The notes beneath the pieces are model-generated. The model was not told the DNA's origin and ran no database searches. It saw only the letters and a list, made by a program, of their open reading frames with translations. Source: Hyphomicrobiales bacterium (GTDB taxonomy: Bacteria > Pseudomonadota > Alphaproteobacteria > Rhizobiales > GCA-2746425). Taken from it: 6,133 nucleotides of DNA. Shown here piece after piece: positions 4,607-6,133 of this stretch (its first letter is position 1; every line of letters begins with the position of its first letter). Both the position numbers and the translations under genes were made by a program. The stretch covers positions 14,766 through 20,898 of the forward strand of contig NVXB01000078.1 in NCBI GenBank assembly GCA_002746425.1, read 5' to 3'.

Positions 4607-5368
4607 TCAATTTGGTTTACGAGAATAAGTGACAGGGTAGAAAAACATCGATTGAGAATCAAACAGCAATTGTTTGCCGATCAGCAGCGTGCCGGTGCCG
4701 GTGATCGCCTTGATCACTTCCAGCGCCTGCATGGAACCGATAATGCCTGTGAGCGCGCCCAAGATGCCGGCTTCCTCGCAAGTGAGCGTCATTGATGGGT
4801 CTGGCATTTTGGGGAACAAATCGCGATAGCGCGGGTTTAGCTGCCCATCGGCATTGCGCAAATAGGGTTGCAGCGTGGTGATGGAGCCATCAAAACGGTT
4901 GACCGCGCCTGTCACCAGAGTTTTTTCCAACTGCTCGCATGTGTCGGCCACCAAAAAGCGGGTGGCAAAATTATCGCTGCCATCAACGACAATATCATAA
5001 GGCGCAATCAGCTCTTGGGCGTTACCCTCATCAAGCCGTGTGTTGTGCAGTTCCAGCACCGGATGCGGGTTAATCTGGCTCAGCAGCTCCGCCGCGCTCT
5101 CAACCTTGGGCTTGCCGATATTTTGGGTGGTGTGGATGATTTGTCGCTGTAAATTCGACAGGCTGACATGATCATTATCCAGCAGGCCAAGCCGCCCTAC
5201 GCCAGCGGCGGCCAAATAAAGCAGCACCGGCGCGCCCAGCCCGCCTGCGCCGACAACCAGCACGCTGGCCGCTTTCAGCTTTTGCTGCCCCGGGCCGCCG
5301 ACCTCCGGCAACACCAGATGGCGCGCATAGCGGCTAATTTCATCTGTTGAGAGCGGGGCCCCTGTCAT
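4607..5368 (-). CDS. moeB: MoeB/ThiF/HesA-family adenylyltransferase (E1-like), without the zinc-ribbon cysteines
   Basis: This is an ATP-dependent enzyme that adenylates the C-terminal glycine of a ubiquitin-like sulfur carrier (MoaD or ThiS), feeding molybdopterin or thiamine synthesis. From ATG at 5368 it is 253 aa. The N-terminal RYARHLVLPEVGGPGQ is at 13-28, the nucleotide loop GAGGLG at 40-45, D64 and D66 with SNLQRQ at 71-76, K88, and DGSDNFATR at 129-137, where D132 matches the catalytic Asp of E. coli MoeB. C197 in TCEEAG is at the conserved cysteine. The usual zinc ligands are missing: CxxC is RYRD at 180-183, and the C-terminus ends in SRKPN with no second pair. A start at 5431 would overlap dut; 5368 forms TGAGATG with the dut stop, implying translational coupling. 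There is no rhodanese domain. MoeB versus ThiF is not decidable here; the symbol follows the alphaproteobacterial dut-moeB arrangement. Confidence 0.86.
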   Translation of the reverse strand: MTGAPLSTDEISRYARHLVLPEVGGPGQQKLKAASVLVVGAGGLGAPVLLYLAAAGVGRLGLLDNDHVSLSNLQRQIIHTTQNIGKPKVESAAELLSQINPHPVLELHNTRLDEGNAQELIAPYDIVVDGSDNFATRFLVADTCEQLEKTLVTGAVNRFDGSITTLQPYLRNADGQLNPRYRDLFPKMPDPSMTLTCEEAGILGALTGIIGSMQALEVIKAITGTGTLLIGKQLLFDSQSMFFYPVTYSRKPN

Positions 5369-5369
5369 C

Positions 5370-5825
5370 TCAGGCGACGCCCGTGCTGCCAAAACCGCCC
5401 GCGCCGCGCTGCGTGTCATCAAGGCTATCAACCTCGTTGAGCTGCGCGCGGGTTACCGGCGCGATAATCATTTGCGCAATACGCATGCCGCGCGTGATGT
5501 CAAAAGCCTGCTTGCCGTGATTGATCAGCAGCACTTTAATCTCGCCGCGATAATCGCTGTCGATGGTGCCGGGCGCATTCAGCACCGTCACGCTGTGTTT
5601 TGCCGCCAGGCCAGAGCGCGGACGTATCTGCGCTTCAAATCCTGCGGGCAAAGCCATGGCAAATCCGGTGGGTACGGCGGAGACGGCACCCGGCTCCAGC
5701 ACCAATACCGAAGTTGCATCAATCGCAGCGTATAAATCCATGCCGGCAGCGCCATCGCTTTGATAAAATGGCAGCTCCAGATTTTGGCCATGCGGCAAGC
5801 GCTGAACGTTAATATCAATCGTCAT
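5370..5825 (-). CDS. dut: Deoxyuridine 5'-triphosphate nucleotidohydrolase (dUTPase)
   Basis: This cytoplasmic homotrimeric enzyme hydrolyses dUTP to dUMP and pyrophosphate, which prevents uracil incorporation into DNA and supplies the thymidylate precursor. The 151-aa length is normal for the bacterial trimeric type. All five motifs are present in order: I AGMDLYAA (27-34), II RPRSGLA (68-74), III NAPGTIDSDYRGEIKV (83-98) with catalytic D89, IV RIAQMII (115-121) and V RGAGGFGSTG (140-149), with R140 and F145 closing over the nucleotide. The ribosome-binding site is weak: a GGA about 10 nt before ATG. It follows coaBC by 60 nt, a neighbourhood found in many proteobacteria, and its TGA stop is one base from the ATG of the MoeB-like gene. 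Confidence 0.97.
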   Translation of the reverse strand: MTIDINVQRLPHGQNLELPFYQSDGAAGMDLYAAIDATSVLVLEPGAVSAVPTGFAMALPAGFEAQIRPRSGLAAKHSVTVLNAPGTIDSDYRGEIKVLLINHGKQAFDITRGMRIAQMIIAPVTRAQLNEVDSLDDTQRGAGGFGSTGVA

Positions 5826-5885
5826 TGTTCAATAATCCGTAACAATAAGGAAATTTGGCCAACTTCACATCAGCCATGATGAACC

Positions 5886-6133
5886 CTACACAGCAGCGGC
5901 TATAGCTGCAATCAACCGCACGGCAACATCGCGTTTATTGGTTTTTTCCCAGTGATCAACGCCGTTTTCCGAGATCAAATGAATGGTGTTGAAATCACCG
6001 CCCATAACGCCGGTTTCTGGCGACACATCATTGGCCAAGAGCCAGTCGCAGCCCTTTTTAAGGCGTTTTTTGGTAGCGTTTTCAATGACATCGTTGGTTT
6101 CGGCAGCAAAGCCAATCACCAGCTTTGGGCGTA
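5886..6133 (-). CDS. coaBC: Coenzyme A biosynthesis bifunctional protein CoaBC (C-terminal end, runs off the right edge)
   Basis: These are the last ~81 residues of the phosphopantothenoylcysteine synthetase half (CoaB) of the bifunctional enzyme, which joins 4'-phosphopantothenate to cysteine using CTP and then decarboxylates the product to 4'-phosphopantetheine. Visible are RPKLVIGFAAET at the edge, KKRLKKGCDWLLANDVS with the conserved lysine and ANDVS, GGDFNTIHLI (equivalent to the family's F/GxDxNxVxLI), and a terminal WEKTNKRDVAVRLIAAI helix. The family's usual C-terminal pattern is fully preserved. The N-terminal decarboxylase domain lies beyond the window, and the frame is open to the edge with no start inside. 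It is the first visible gene of the minus-strand run; its promoter is not in the window. Confidence 0.94.
   Translation of the reverse strand, partial: RPKLVIGFAAETNDVIENATKKRLKKGCDWLLANDVSPETGVMGGDFNTIHLISENGVDHWEKTNKRDVAVRLIAAIAAAV

Noticed and set aside
5369..5431. Extended N-terminus for the MoeB-like protein, starting at 5431
   Set aside because: It would overlap dut by about 60 nt, add residues unlike the family, and ignore the TGAGATG coupling at 5366-5372.
5432..5763. Plus-strand frames opposite dut
   Set aside because: dut on the minus strand has all five motifs; the opposing frames have no recognisable content.

Overview
The window looks like an alphaproteobacterial chromosome. 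The evidence is the gene content and order: coaBC-dut-moeB on one strand, and a glyoxylate-reductase-type dehydrogenase divergent from an SH3_4 (DUF1058) exported protein. The core genes are GC-rich and use GCG, CCG, GGC and CGC heavily. I cannot name a genus.

Layout, left to right. (1) 1-353, minus: the first ~117 residues of a D-2-hydroxyacid dehydrogenase that runs off the left edge. (2) 354-771: a divergent intergenic region with two inverted repeats and no convincing gene. (3) 772-1365, plus: an exported SH3-like protein. (4) 1366-2976: a visibly AT-richer segment that looks like an accessory insertion between two blocks of core genes. It holds an ~80-bp MITE-like element flanked by 8-bp direct repeats, a GNAT acetyltransferase (minus), a ~300-bp intergenic region with a palindrome where the GNAT promoter should be, and a membrane-anchored staphylococcal-nuclease-type protein (plus). 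(5) 2977-6133, minus: a tight five-gene run, in transcription order coaBC (3' end only), dut, a MoeB/ThiF-type E1-like enzyme, a threonine/serine dehydratase-type PLP enzyme and a LysE/RhtB amino-acid exporter. The spacings are 60, 1, 12 and 22 nt, so this is probably one transcription unit.

How the genes fit together. coaBC makes 4'-phosphopantetheine for coenzyme A. dut keeps dUTP out of DNA and supplies dUMP. The MoeB-like enzyme adenylates a sulfur-carrier protein, probably for molybdopterin or thiamine synthesis. These three are housekeeping genes. The dehydratase and the exporter at the distal end form a plausible pair for disposing of excess hydroxy amino acids, one by deamination and the other by efflux.

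The strongest unexplained signal is the 1399-1494 element: perfect 8-bp terminal inverted repeats, perfect 8-bp flanking direct repeats, and an internal hairpin that would mask the ribosome-binding site of a 16-codon reading frame. I saw no CRISPR array, rRNA, canonical tRNA or intact insertion sequence.
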